A DNA stretch of 41,280 bases from JBIOWF01 sp044868295 (GCA_044868295.1 JBIOWF010000360.1:1-41280); one strand, 5' to 3'; positions 31,053-39,279 are shown, numbered from the stretch's first letter. Notes: generated by a model not told the origin, from the letters alone. Made by a program: numbers and translations.

Positions 31053-31481
31053 TCAGGTAGCGGGACGGTCCGCGGGATGCGGCTGGTAGATCGCCCACCA
31101 GTCGCGAATGGCCTGCGCCGTCCAATCGGGCCGGCCGTCGGCTTGGGCCCGCTCAATCGCCGTGTCGGCCGAAGTAGCGATCATCACCACGTCGGCGCCG
31201 AGCCGCTCCGCCACGGCGGCACGGTCCTCTGGCCGCGGAAGGCACCGGATCGCGAAAGTGCGGCCCGGTCGTGAGGCTGAGTTCTGCTCCAAGCTGGCCC
31301 GCATCGACTTAGCGAGCTGCACCAGGCGGCGCGGGTGGTCGTGGCTGGAGCGTGACCCGAGTTCGCGGCAGATCTCATCCAGATCGATGACGCGGTCACC
31401 AGGACCAGCGCGTGAGCGAACCCAGGTGCTCTTTCCTGCGGCGGGCGGGCCGCAGACCAAGGTGATGGGAATCGCCGTCAC
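31053..31481 (-). CDS. P-loop kinase-like protein (AAA_33/polynucleotide-kinase type)
   Basis: A 142-residue protein starting at GTG 31481, overlapping the MuF stop (GTGA). It has Walker A GPPAAGKST (residues about 10-18), then VIDLDEICRELGSRSSH (Walker B or lid-like) and VVMIATSADTAIERAQADGRPDW. This matches small phage ATP-binding proteins related to polynucleotide kinases. The exact substrate cannot be read. The longer in-frame upstream start would lie inside the MuF gene and is rejected. Confidence 0.75.
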   Translation of the reverse strand: MTAIPITLVCGPPAAGKSTWVRSRAGPGDRVIDLDEICRELGSRSSHDHPRRLVQLAKSMRASLEQNSASRPGRTFAIRCLPRPEDRAAVAERLGADVVMIATSADTAIERAQADGRPDWTAQAIRDWWAIYQPHPADRPAT

Positions 31482-32215
31482 CCCTTTTCGGGTGCGTTCC
31501 GGCCGTCCCAGTAGCGGCGCCACGCCTTCAGGGCGTCCTTGCCGGACGTCCCCGCTGTGGCGGCCTTCCACTGCTCGTAGAGGTCTTTGCCGTGTTCCAG
31601 CCACACCTCGTCTCGCGCGAACACGGGAGCGGCGATGCATCCGCAGTGTGCGTGTGCCTGAAACGACGCAGTGTCCTCGGAGAACACAGGGCCACGCGAA
31701 ACGAGCATTGAGCAGAAGGCGCACGGGTTCGCGTCAGCAATGCGGGCCCAGCCGATCGCCTCGCGGTCCTCATCGACCGCGTCGAGGATCGTCCGCCGGC
31801 CGCCGTCCAAAGCGATCCGCGACATCGCGCCAGCGACCAGCACCCCGGAATTACGACGCGCACGTTCTGTCTCCACCCCTGAGGCGAGTGAACGCTCGTA
31901 CGCTCGCTGGCCTGTCACCCTGGCGGTGACCTCGACCAGCTCGCGCGGCGCAACGGGAGCTATCCGCGGAACAAGCAGCCCCGAGACGCCAGACGCTTCC
32001 CGGGCCGCGAGATAGTAGTTGGCCGCCGAGCGCGAAGACTCCCCGCGGAACAGCAACACCAGCGCCTGCAACGCCTCCAGCACTGCGCGCCACACCGTCG
32101 GGTTCCGCGGCTCATATGAGGCCAGCCACAATGCGAGCACCTTGCGGGTCATCTCGGCGGAGATCCGGGCCTGCTCGACCCGCTGCGCGTCAGCCAACTG
32201 CTGCTGGCTGGCCAC
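31478..32215 (-). CDS. MuF-like / VG15-type minor capsid protein
   Basis: A 245-residue protein starting at GTG 32215. The C-terminal region has ADANPCAFCSMLVSRGPVFSEDTASFQAHAHCGCIAAPVF, a Cys/His pattern (CxxC ... HxHCxC) typical of the MuF/VG15 domain in actinophages. The N-terminal part is helical. These proteins join the portal in the procapsid and are often ejected with DNA. It overlaps the portal 3' end by 26 bp. There is no added toxin domain at its C terminus. Confidence 0.8.
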   Translation of the reverse strand: MASQQQLADAQRVEQARISAEMTRKVLALWLASYEPRNPTVWRAVLEALQALVLLFRGESSRSAANYYLAAREASGVSGLLVPRIAPVAPRELVEVTARVTGQRAYERSLASGVETERARRNSGVLVAGAMSRIALDGGRRTILDAVDEDREAIGWARIADANPCAFCSMLVSRGPVFSEDTASFQAHAHCGCIAAPVFARDEVWLEHGKDLYEQWKAATAGTSGKDALKAWRRYWDGRNAPEKG

Positions 32216-33635
32216 CAGGCACCTCAGGCTCTCCCGGTACGACCTCGGCCCCAGATTTCGCCTCAGCCTTGGCCTGGTTCGGCGCCAACTGCCGGTCGAG
32301 CACGCCGCTCAGCCGCTCCACCTCATCGGCCGCCTCCGCGGTTTTCTTCCACCGCTCGATGTCGGTCTGCGAGACTCCGGGGATCTTCTCCCACAGCTCC
32401 TGAGCGGGAACTTGCAGCATCTGGACGAGCTTCCCGAGGGCGTCCACAGTCTGTGCGAGTGCCCGCGTTGTGGTGTCCCGCCAAACGACCTGCGCGGACG
32501 TGTCCTCCCATGCCGCCTTGTTCCCGGCTGCGAGACCGGCGAGGCGCAGCGTCTGCTCGTGCGACTCTCCGAACGTGGACTTGCGCTCGTCGGTCTTACG
32601 GTCCAGACCGTCGCGCGCAGCTGCGAGGCTCTCCGCAGACAAGTTCGAGACCACGCCGAGCAGGTAGTACGGCGGCGTCTGAGAGATCGTCGCCATGCTG
32701 CGGATCGACTCTTCGCGTGACTTGAGGTAGCCGGTCAGGTCCGTCGCGCCGAACTCACCAAATTTCGTGTCCGGGTCTTCGGCGACGAAAAGGCCGTCCA
32801 CGCGCGACTTGAATGGCTCGATCGGGTTTCCGCTTTCGTCCAGCGGCGGCGCCATGCCGGTCACCCACCGCTGGCGGAACGCGGCGTACTGCTGGGCCAT
32901 CAGCAGACCGAACGTGGTCGAGTTGATCTGATCCTGGATCTGGATCAGCGGCTCCACCTCGCCGGCGACCGCCTGGCCCTCGTCCAGGTCCTCCTCGTTG
33001 CGATACCGGATGACCGGGCAGACACCAAGGTTGTGGTCTTCGACCCCGCCGAACTCCATCGTCTTGCGGTCCTTCTCCGAGGAAAACCGGTAGACCGACG
33101 TGTCGTCGAACAGCCTGATCTGGCGGCGCTGCTTGAGCTTCCCGCCGGAACCCTTCGCCTGCTCGTGTGTGACCTCGACCGCGTACAACGGCCACTCGTC
33201 GTTCACCGCGTCCGCGTAGAACGCGGTCATCCTGCGCGGCGACATCGGAGTGATCACCGGGGCCGGCTTGCCCGGCAAGACCAGCGCGTAGGAGATGCCG
33301 TACTTCAGCGCCGCACGGTAAATGCCGTGTTGGCGGCCATCCATCCGGTTGGCTTGCCAGCTCTCCCACGGCGCCGCGTTGTCATCGGACTTCGCTCGCC
33401 GGTACCCGTCGACGTACAGGTTCTGCGCGACCACGTTGACGACCAGCGGCAGCATGTTGACGACGGCCCGCTCAAGAAGCCACCGGTACTCGCTCTTGGC
33501 GCCCGCCGGCACGTACACCGAGGTGTGCTTGCCGGACACGTAGTCGGCGATGCACTTCAGCCGCTCCTGCTCGGGAGCGCGCAACGCCAGAAGGGTCCTG
33601 ACGGTGGCCTCGGCCTCTTTCTGGTCAAGCGCCAC
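32190..33635 (-). CDS. Portal protein (SPP1 gp6-like)
   Basis: A 481-residue protein starting at GTG/ATG 33635. It has the N-terminal cap (CIADYVSGKHTSVYVPAGAKSEYRWLLERAVVNMLPLVVNVVAQNLYVDGYR), a beta part ending VITPMSPRRMTAFYADAVND, and the helix region with RNEEDLDEGQAVAGEVEPLIQIQDQINSTTFGLLM. This matches gp6-type portals. The acidic and Pro-rich C terminus is the flexible tail. Twelve subunits would form the DNA channel at one capsid vertex. Order terL, portal, MuF is canonical. Confidence 0.9.
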   Translation of the reverse strand: MALDQKEAEATVRTLLALRAPEQERLKCIADYVSGKHTSVYVPAGAKSEYRWLLERAVVNMLPLVVNVVAQNLYVDGYRRAKSDDNAAPWESWQANRMDGRQHGIYRAALKYGISYALVLPGKPAPVITPMSPRRMTAFYADAVNDEWPLYAVEVTHEQAKGSGGKLKQRRQIRLFDDTSVYRFSSEKDRKTMEFGGVEDHNLGVCPVIRYRNEEDLDEGQAVAGEVEPLIQIQDQINSTTFGLLMAQQYAAFRQRWVTGMAPPLDESGNPIEPFKSRVDGLFVAEDPDTKFGEFGATDLTGYLKSREESIRSMATISQTPPYYLLGVVSNLSAESLAAARDGLDRKTDERKSTFGESHEQTLRLAGLAAGNKAAWEDTSAQVVWRDTTTRALAQTVDALGKLVQMLQVPAQELWEKIPGVSQTDIERWKKTAEAADEVERLSGVLDRQLAPNQAKAEAKSGAEVVPGEPEVPGGQPAAVG

Positions 33636-33649
33636 AACGGACCCCCTAG

Positions 33650-35302
33650 CTATCTGAATCCGTGGACGCGGCCCGTTCGGGTCTTCTGCTTGCGGTTCTT
33701 GTACTTGGATGAGGCCAGCACGAGACGGCGGACCATCCGGGCGCCGATCACGCAGACGGCAGCGTCGATCTTCTTCGGCGAGTCCGGGGATTCCTTACCG
33801 ATCGACACGCCCCACCGGTTCGGTCGCCGTCGCGCGTTGCCCGCATGACGGGCGACGCGAGAATCTCCGTCGTGACGAAACGCCCGCTCGTTGATCTCGG
33901 TCTCGGTCAACTCGCACGCCAAGGTGAAGTCATACGTGCGTGACCGCATGTCCCAGGCGATGGCCTGCGGATCTTTCCCATCCGGGACCGCGTGGACAAG
34001 CAGCCGGTCGGCGTACCGCTCCGGCCAGGTGACCTTCGCGAAGCCTTCCCACTCCTTCACGTCAGCGAAGAAGGCCAGGACCTGCCAGCGGTCGAACATC
34101 TGCTCAACCGCGGCATCGACTTCGGCCACCGGCACCACGGATTCGGTGTCGTGCGCCGTGTCCGGCTCCCACACGCCGATCGTGAACACGTAGCCGTCCG
34201 ACATGCGGCAGCCGACCAGGGCCGTCGCGTCACGGGACTTCGATCCGTCGAAGAACGCGACGATCTCATCCCCGTCAGCTAAGACCTCGCCAGGGTCGGC
34301 GATCGCAGACCAGGCCTGCGGCGTCACCCACGCGTCCTGCACGGCGGTCGGCCAGTTAAGGTACTTCCGCTTCGAGTCGTCGGGCTTGGCCCGCGGATCC
34401 CAAATGCGAGTAATGATCGCCCGCGGGTTCACCCACCAGCAGTCGTCGTACACGAGCTGAAGCGCCCGCCGGAGCGAATCTTCATCAGTCATGTCCGTGT
34501 CAGCCGGCGCCACCCGTGCGTCGTACAGGATGCGCGACTCGTTACGAGTCCGCCCTTCCTCCTGGGCCACCCATGCGTCCCAGTCCGCCTCGGCGACCGA
34601 GCCGATACCGGGCACCCACGAGTTGCAGGTGCCGAGCATCCGAGAGCCTGACTTGGCCAGGTTGTCGGCCAAGGTGGACGCGAGATCCGTGCCGCCGTTG
34701 CTCGGCTTCCAATGTTCGAGCTCGTCGCCGACGATGGCCGTAGCCTCTGCGCCTTCAGCGGACGTGTAGGACGACGTGATCTGCTCCAACGTCCCCTCGG
34801 GAGCCTTGAAGTACTGCGTCTTGCCAGGATCGAGCGCGAACTCCTGGACAAGCCGCGAGCCCTTCGGGGCGAAAGCGCGGACCATCCGCATCGTGTTCTT
34901 CGTCTGGCTCTCGGCCGTCGCGACGATCTGCACCCACGGCATCTCCACGGGGCGGCCCACACAACCGCCAGGCGCCCGCGGGTCGAAGTCTTTCAACCGC
35001 ACAGGAGCGGTCAGCTCGGCCAGTGCCCACAGCGCCGCGAACGGGCTCTTCCCGCTACCCTTTGCCAGCCGCCGAACCGCATGGTGGAACAGCCACTCCC
35101 CATCGTCGTCGACGGCGTAGAACCAGAGCAGAAACCTGATCTGCGAGTCCGTGAACTCGAACCGCTCGCCGGCGCGGGAGCCATTTGGCTGCTTGAGGTA
35201 CTTGGTTGCCCAGCGGACGATCTCCCAGCCGAGAGTGAGATCAGGTATCCCCGCAGGGAGCGTGACGAGCCGGTCAGCCGGAGATGCGACGCTGGTATTC
35301 AT
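33650..35302 (-). CDS. Large terminase subunit
   Basis: A 550-residue protein. ATG 35302 is chosen; an in-frame ATG at 35329 lies further inside the upstream gene. The ATPase has Walker A-like RRLAKGSGKS (about 77-86), a Walker B AIVGDELEHW (DE at about 193-194) and a coupling region ending GTCNSW. The nuclease domain starts near VAFFDGSKSRDATAL (Asp352), with later acidic residues (DVKEW). It packages DNA through the portal and cuts it. It overlaps the small subunit by about 29 bp. Confidence 0.9.
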   Translation of the reverse strand: MNTSVASPADRLVTLPAGIPDLTLGWEIVRWATKYLKQPNGSRAGERFEFTDSQIRFLLWFYAVDDDGEWLFHHAVRRLAKGSGKSPFAALWALAELTAPVRLKDFDPRAPGGCVGRPVEMPWVQIVATAESQTKNTMRMVRAFAPKGSRLVQEFALDPGKTQYFKAPEGTLEQITSSYTSAEGAEATAIVGDELEHWKPSNGGTDLASTLADNLAKSGSRMLGTCNSWVPGIGSVAEADWDAWVAQEEGRTRNESRILYDARVAPADTDMTDEDSLRRALQLVYDDCWWVNPRAIITRIWDPRAKPDDSKRKYLNWPTAVQDAWVTPQAWSAIADPGEVLADGDEIVAFFDGSKSRDATALVGCRMSDGYVFTIGVWEPDTAHDTESVVPVAEVDAAVEQMFDRWQVLAFFADVKEWEGFAKVTWPERYADRLLVHAVPDGKDPQAIAWDMRSRTYDFTLACELTETEINERAFRHDGDSRVARHAGNARRRPNRWGVSIGKESPDSPKKIDAAVCVIGARMVRRLVLASSKYKNRKQKTRTGRVHGFR

Positions 35303-35696
35303 CGAGCGCCACCACTGCCGCGTCCTCATCGGCGTCCGACACCGAAGTCCGCTCCAGCTCGATCCGAAGCCGACGCCGGTCCCCCTCGGTCGCGGCTAGT
35401 GACCCGAAGCCGGAAAGGATCGCGGTCAGCATGTGCGCCGTCGGACGCTCCTCGAACTTCTCAATCGCGCGCGCGATGATCAGCGCCGAGGTCCAGTCCG
35501 AATCGGCGTAGAACACCGACTGGCCAGACGTTCGCAGCGACTCGTACCAATCGAGCGCCAGGCCGCACAGACCCTCCGGAGCGTCGGGGCCGCGGACGCC
35601 TCCCGGCGCAACCGTCGGCGCCCTGTCGATCTCAACCTTGTTGCGGCGACGCCGCTGATCACTACGGCTGGGCACAGGCCCACCAGAACGAGCCAT
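35274..35696 (-). CDS. Small terminase subunit
   Basis: A 140-residue protein. ATG 35696 follows a GGGAG site; the longer start at 35771 is rejected. It begins MARSGGPVPSRSDQRRRRNKVEIDRAPTV, a common actinophage TerS opening, and has GLCGLALDWYESLRTSGQSVFYADSDWTSALIIARAIEKF. The small subunit recognises the packaging site and loads the large subunit. The leader of this gene shares a 15-bp block with that of the scaffold gene. Confidence 0.8.
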   Translation of the reverse strand: MARSGGPVPSRSDQRRRRNKVEIDRAPTVAPGGVRGPDAPEGLCGLALDWYESLRTSGQSVFYADSDWTSALIIARAIEKFEERPTAHMLTAILSGFGSLAATEGDRRRLRIELERTSVSDADEDAAVVALDEYQRRISG

Positions 35697-35702
35697 CTTC
35701 TT

Positions 35703-35717
35703 CTCCCATGTCGGGAC
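35703..35717 (-). repeat. 15-bp leader repeat, copy next to terS
   Basis: CTCCCATGTCGGGAC is identical to 30958-30972. On the minus strand it reads GTCCCGACATGGGAG and supplies the ribosome site of the next gene in both places. Confidence 0.5.
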
Positions 35718-35972
35718 AGGCGGCTCGCCATGTCGGAGAGCACGCCGAAGCGGGAGCAGCGGAGATCCCACCCAGCCGTGTCGGCGGAGCGATCTTCAGT
35801 GCTCAGATTGGGGAACCGACTCCCGTCACTGCGGGTAGTCGAAACCGGGTCACAAACTCGTCACAGCCCGTACGAAATGCCCGGCCGTATACCGTGCCGG
35901 GCTGCCTTCGGGAATGATCTTGGGGTCATCCCCCACCCCGTCACTGTGTGTGATCGGTGCGGGAGGGTCAGG
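35718..35972 (-). other. Intergenic region between the HNH nuclease and terS, with hairpin
   Basis: About 255 bp without a gene on either strand that I trust. On the minus strand a 7-bp stem (GCCCGGC and GCCGGGC, 35879-35902, 10-nt loop) followed by ATTTC may be a weak terminator for the upstream minus-strand operon. The remainder would be the best place for a late promoter ahead of terS, but none is recognised. Confidence 0.45.
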
Positions 35973-36308
35973 TCAGAGAAGGCCGGGGTGTTGCTCGGCC
36001 GGTCTTGCTCGGGGGATGCGCTTGGCCTTCCTGGCTGCGGCACCCTGCTGCCCTGTGCGTCTGCGATGGTGCGTGCGGCACAGTGCTCTCAAGTTGGCGA
36101 GGTCATGGTCCTTCGGGTCACCTATGTGGTCCACCTCAAGGTGATCGATGGACCTGCAAGGCAGGCCTGCCTCTAGCCACCTGCATGAGATGTCCCTCTT
36201 GAGTACTGCGGCTACGCGTGCAGGCCAGTCAACTGGCCTAGGTGTGGATCTCCACTGGCCGGAGGATTCGACCCTGTCACGGGGGTTGGCCTGTATGCGC
36301 CTGGCCAT
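35973..36308 (-). CDS. HNH endonuclease
   Basis: Starting at ATG 36308 it is 111 residues. That ATG overlaps the stop of the gene at 36308-36538 (TGATG), and the upstream frame is open (see the 35973-37460 entry). The motif CRSIDHLEVDHIGDPKDHDLANLRALCRTHHRRRTGQQG is HNH-type with a Cys ligand pair. HNH nucleases next to terminase genes in HK97-like phages help TerL cut packaged DNA. It lies upstream of terS on the same strand. The same frame without this start gives a long fusion. Confidence 0.7.
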   Translation of the reverse strand: MARRIQANPRDRVESSGQWRSTPRPVDWPARVAAVLKRDISCRWLEAGLPCRSIDHLEVDHIGDPKDHDLANLRALCRTHHRRRTGQQGAAARKAKRIPRARPAEQHPGLL

Positions 36309-37460
36309 CAGCTCTTGCCTTCGCCGTGGTGCTCGCCTGGCCAGTCGCCTGTGGCTTCGTGGAACAGCTTGGCGCACCAGCCGTCGATCATGTGGTCGGG
36401 CATCTTGCCCTTGTAGAAGGCCCGGCATCTGCCGAAGGAGCCGTCCGTTCCCCATGCGAAGTGCGCTGCCCCTGCCCCTGAGGTGGCCCATTTCCTCAGC
36501 TTCTCGACGTTGCCGTCTCCGGGCTTGGTGTCTGCCATGGCCGCGCCTCCCTTTGTAGGGTTTGGCCGGTCGGCCGCCGATGGAGATCTGGTGCTTGTCC
36601 TGGTCGCCGAAGTGGACGGCGGCGGCGTGGTCCGCCTGGGTAAGTGCCTTTGTGTTGTTCTCGGGGGCAAGGTTGACGTCCCGCATGCGGTTCATCAGGT
36701 GTAGCGCCTCGTCGACCTTCTGCCTGGGGAGGTTCTTGGCGAGGCGTTCACGGATCCGTGTGAGGGGGATCCAGTCGCCGGGCTTGCGCGCCAGCTTGTT
36801 GTAGACATCGCGGACGTCCTTCTGGATCTCCGGGATGGACGCGCCTCCGGCAGCTGGTGCAGACGGAGGCGGTGAGGTGGGTGTCCGTCCGGCTTTGCTG
36901 CGTATGGCGGCGTCGGCCTGGCGGGACGTTTCGAGGTCTTCCCGGTTGCGGAGGTTCATGCTGTGGACGTCGACCTCTTGGCCGTCGGCGGTGCGGACCC
37001 GGACTGTTCCGGCTTTGCCTTTGGAGACGACGTGGCCGTTCCTACCCTGTCCTGCGCCTCCGGTGATACGGACTTCGTCGCCTTCGCGAAGGGCTTTGCC
37101 GTTGGAGTCGGCGCCGGCCTTCTTTCCCGGCTTGGCGGCTGCGGGCCTGGGGGGAGACTTCGCCGCGGGTACCGGCTTCGTCTGAGGCTTGGCCGCTGGC
37201 GTCGGCTTCTTCGCCACCGCGGGTTTCGCCGCAGGAGGCTTCGGGGCGGGAGGCGCCTTCGAGTCCGAGCCGTTCGGCTTCTTGTCGCGCTGAGCGTCCT
37301 GCGCCTTCATCCGGTTGTAGACCTCAGCCGCCTCAGCGGCGACGCGGGAGATCGCGGAGTTGCGCCCCGGTTTGCGGCCGTGGTTCTTCGACTTGGCGGC
37401 CGTAGGCGTGACAGGGATCCAGCCGTGCTTCCATTCCTGGCCAGGATACGGGTGAGGCAT
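35973..37460 (-). CDS. Leader-tagged KOW and winged-helix protein, open frame continuing into the HNH nuclease
   Basis: A 495-residue frame from ATG 37460 (GGAGGTG upstream). Residues 1-31 are the leader MPHPYPGQEWKHGWIPVTP..., 27 of 31 identical to the gene at 37755-38768. Residues about 65-115 are a Lys/Pro/Ala linker, about 125-165 a KOW-like domain (REGDEVRITGGAGQGRNGHVVS), about 208-298 a winged-helix-like domain (DVRDVYNKLARKPGDWIPL). Residues about 303-385 are Arg-rich and look like the shadow of the nested gene. Residues 385-495 are the HNH domain. The KOW protein itself probably ends near residue 300, so this is either a fusion or a lost stop. Confidence 0.55.
   Translation of the reverse strand: MPHPYPGQEWKHGWIPVTPTAAKSKNHGRKPGRNSAISRVAAEAAEVYNRMKAQDAQRDKKPNGSDSKAPPAPKPPAAKPAVAKKPTPAAKPQTKPVPAAKSPPRPAAAKPGKKAGADSNGKALREGDEVRITGGAGQGRNGHVVSKGKAGTVRVRTADGQEVDVHSMNLRNREDLETSRQADAAIRSKAGRTPTSPPPSAPAAGGASIPEIQKDVRDVYNKLARKPGDWIPLTRIRERLAKNLPRQKVDEALHLMNRMRDVNLAPENNTKALTQADHAAAVHFGDQDKHQISIGGRPAKPYKGRRGHGRHQARRRQRREAEEMGHLRGRGSALRMGNGRLLRQMPGLLQGQDARPHDRRLVRQAVPRSHRRLARRAPRRRQELMARRIQANPRDRVESSGQWRSTPRPVDWPARVAAVLKRDISCRWLEAGLPCRSIDHLEVDHIGDPKDHDLANLRALCRTHHRRRTGQQGAAARKAKRIPRARPAEQHPGLL
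36308..36538 (-). CDS. Small nested phage protein
   Basis: A 76-residue protein starting at ATG 36538, in a different frame from, and within, the long 35973-37460 frame. The sequence is coherent: MADTKPGDGNVEKLRKWATSG, GAAHFAWGTDGSFGRCRAFYKGKMPDHMIDGWCAKLFHEATGDWPGEHHGEGKS. It fits small actinophage proteins with the pattern KLR..W..G.GA....WGT.G.F.RC. Its amino-acid composition is normal while the other frame is Arg-rich, which supports this frame as the real gene. It stops one base inside the HNH start. Confidence 0.65.
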   Translation of the reverse strand: MADTKPGDGNVEKLRKWATSGAGAAHFAWGTDGSFGRCRAFYKGKMPDHMIDGWCAKLFHEATGDWPGEHHGEGKS

Positions 37461-37527
37461 CGCGCACCTCCGTGTGGTCGGTAGGGCGCGGAGCCCGAAT
37501 AGTTGCTGGGGTGAGCTTCCGGCGAAG

Positions 37528-37749
37528 TCAGCCCTTCGGGAGCTCGACCATCGAGTAGCCGTTGGACCAGCCGGTACGCATTAGGGTGTTGACCGCGTCA
37601 GCCTCCGTGCCGCCGTGGTCACGCATCCAGGAGCGCACTGCGTAGGCGGCCGATTCTCCGCCGGAGTAGGTGACCGTACCGTCGCCTGCGATTTCCGCGC
37701 GGGATAGCTCTCTGCCATCGCGGACGCTGACGATGCGAAGCACAGTCAT
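37528..37749 (-). CDS. Small hypothetical phage protein
   Basis: A 73-residue protein. ATG 37749 gives MTVLRIVSVRDGRELSRAEIAGDGTVTYSGGESAAYAVRSWMRDHGGTEADAVNTLMRTGWSNGYSMVELPKG; a GTG at 37758 with a GTGA overlap to the upstream stop is an alternative start. The fold looks like a short beta sheet plus helix. The pattern GWSNGY near the end is common in actinophage small proteins. It sits between two leader-tagged genes. Function unknown, possibly linked to its neighbour. Confidence 0.6.
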   Translation of the reverse strand: MTVLRIVSVRDGRELSRAEIAGDGTVTYSGGESAAYAVRSWMRDHGGTEADAVNTLMRTGWSNGYSMVELPKG

Positions 37750-37754
37750 GGTGA

Positions 37755-38768
37755 TCACCGTACTCCCGCGAACAGACTGGACATTCCCTGGGCATTCTGA
37801 CCGAGCAAGTCCACAATGCCGAGAGAGTAGTCCAGCCATCGGCTGCGGCCGATGTGCTCGAAGTCCGGCCTGAGTGACTCCAGCCGCCGCCGCACCTCAG
37901 CCACGTCGGCTTTCGTGAGCGGGTTCGGGCCGCTGGTGTAGTTACCGGCGAAGGGGCCGTCGCCACGCACCTGCCGGACGCGAACCCTGCCACTCGATGG
38001 GACACCCGAGAAGGCGTGGCCGTGGTCGATGGGGATTGTTCGGCCGTCGGTGGTGAGCATCCAGTTGCCGGTGTTCCGGTCGGCGTTGGAGATCAGCACG
38101 TCGAGGAGGCCGATGAGGTTGCCGTCGTCGTGGTCAATGGAGGCGCGCCTGCGGCGGTCCCACTCCGGTTCGTGCAGCTCTCTCAGCTCGTCCGCGGTCA
38201 TCGCATTGTCCACGAAGTCCATGTAAACGCTGGACTCGTGGTCGCGGTAGACACGCGGAGCTTGTAGGCCGAGAGCGCGGGCGATCATTGAGGCTGCCTG
38301 CTCGGCGTCCGGGTTGCCGCCCGTCTTGTGGACCACCTTGGTGCCATTCTTGAGCGTGACCAGCTCCGTGTCCGCCGACGCTCCGCCCGTCAAAGCTCGG
38401 CGCTCGCGCGGCGGGTAGCCGTCGTCGACCGCTGCGGCGAGGTCCTCGATGCCGTCGGTATTCCGGTGGAATTGCTGCGCTTGGGGCGACACCGGGCGTC
38501 CGACATTCTTACTCTTGAGGTTGCGGCCTGCCGCCTGGCGGATCGCTGCATCGATCTTCTTCGAGGGGTCGCTGCTGGAGCCTTTCAGTTCGGGTTTCGC
38601 GTCCGCCTGCATCCGCTTGTGGATGGCCCCTGCCTCGGCGGCCAAGCGGGAGATCGCGCTCTGACTCCCGCCTCGCGGCTTGCGTCCGTGATTCTTAGCG
38701 ACCGCGGCGGCAGGTGTGACCGGGATCCAGCCGTGACGCCACTCCTGGCCAGGGTAGGGGTGAGGCAT
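37755..38768 (-). CDS. Leader-tagged HipA/PI3K-like kinase-fold protein
   Basis: A 337-residue protein starting at ATG 38768. Residues 1-31 are the leader MPHPYPGQEWRHGWIPVTP..., nearly identical to the gene at 37460. A linker follows. Residues about 125-330 look like an atypical kinase: TLKNGTKVVHKTGG (candidate ATP Lys147), a helical Glu156, GLLDVLISNADRNTGNWML (D230 and N235, the DxxxxN catalytic motif), then RTIPIDHGHAFS (D248, metal-binding). This pattern is that of HipA or phosphatidylinositol 3/4-kinase-like enzymes. It is probably an active phosphotransferase; the target is unknown. Confidence 0.7.
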   Translation of the reverse strand: MPHPYPGQEWRHGWIPVTPAAAVAKNHGRKPRGGSQSAISRLAAEAGAIHKRMQADAKPELKGSSSDPSKKIDAAIRQAAGRNLKSKNVGRPVSPQAQQFHRNTDGIEDLAAAVDDGYPPRERRALTGGASADTELVTLKNGTKVVHKTGGNPDAEQAASMIARALGLQAPRVYRDHESSVYMDFVDNAMTADELRELHEPEWDRRRRASIDHDDGNLIGLLDVLISNADRNTGNWMLTTDGRTIPIDHGHAFSGVPSSGRVRVRQVRGDGPFAGNYTSGPNPLTKADVAEVRRRLESLRPDFEHIGRSRWLDYSLGIVDLLGQNAQGMSSLFAGVR

Positions 38769-38827
38769 GAGCAGTCACCCCTTCGGAGGGCGCTATCTGG
38801 GTGGAGAGGCGGCGGCGGTGATGGTGT

Positions 38828-38986
38828 TCAACCGGCCGCGCCTCTGCTTGCGCCGCCGACGATCTGTCCGACGAGGTAGAGCGCCTGGCTCTTGGTGAAG
38901 CCCGCCGAGACGTACGAGGTGAACAGTTCGTGCAGGGACGCAGCCGCTTGGGCGAGCTGCGTGATTGGATCCTCGGGCTCAGGCAC
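38828..38986 (-). CDS. Very small phage protein
   Basis: A 52-residue protein. GTG 38986 with AGGAGG six bases upstream is the best start; the longer frame to 39160 is a shadow of the gene before it. PEPEDPITQLAQAAASLHELFTSYVSAGFTKSQALYLVGQIVGGASRGAAG is an amphipathic helix pair. It overlaps the upstream stop by 8 bases. Similar tiny helical proteins are common in this phage region. Function unknown. Confidence 0.5.
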   Translation of the reverse strand: MPEPEDPITQLAQAAASLHELFTSYVSAGFTKSQALYLVGQIVGGASRGAAG

Positions 38987-39212
38987 CGGAACCTCCTGCC
39001 TGCACCAGAATCGCCCGCGCTTGAACGATCGCCGTGAGGCTGTCGAGCAGGATGAAGCGTCCATTTGCGTCTCGGCACTGATCGGGCGTGGAAGGCCATT
39101 CGGCCCCGAAGCTTGCCCGGTGCTTGACGTCGAGCTCCAGTTCCTGGCGGGCGACTTCATATGCCTGCTCTATGCGCTCTACCGACTCACGAAGGCGGGC
39201 CAGATCAGACAT
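38979..39212 (-). CDS. Small phage protein
   Basis: A 77-residue protein starting at ATG 39212 behind CAGGAGA; the extended frame to 39314 is rejected because it crosses a terminator. MSDLARLRESVERIEQAYEVARQELELDVKHRASFGAEWPSTPDQCRDANGRFILLDSLTAIVQARAILVQAG has a coiled coil (residues 1-28) and a C-terminal helix. The middle part DANGRFILLDSLTAIV is a compact motif. It precedes the tiny gene at 38828. Function unknown. Confidence 0.6.
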   Translation of the reverse strand: MSDLARLRESVERIEQAYEVARQELELDVKHRASFGAEWPSTPDQCRDANGRFILLDSLTAIVQARAILVQAGGSGA

Positions 39213-39279
39213 GGTTCTCCTGGGGTTGAGAACGACAGCGCTATTTGGCGACAGCCAGGGCGCGATCCGTTGGGGCATC

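Noticed and set aside
36308..36538. Treating the nested gene as the shadow and the long frame as the only gene
   Set aside because: The nested protein has normal composition and coherent motifs, while the long frame is Arg-rich here.
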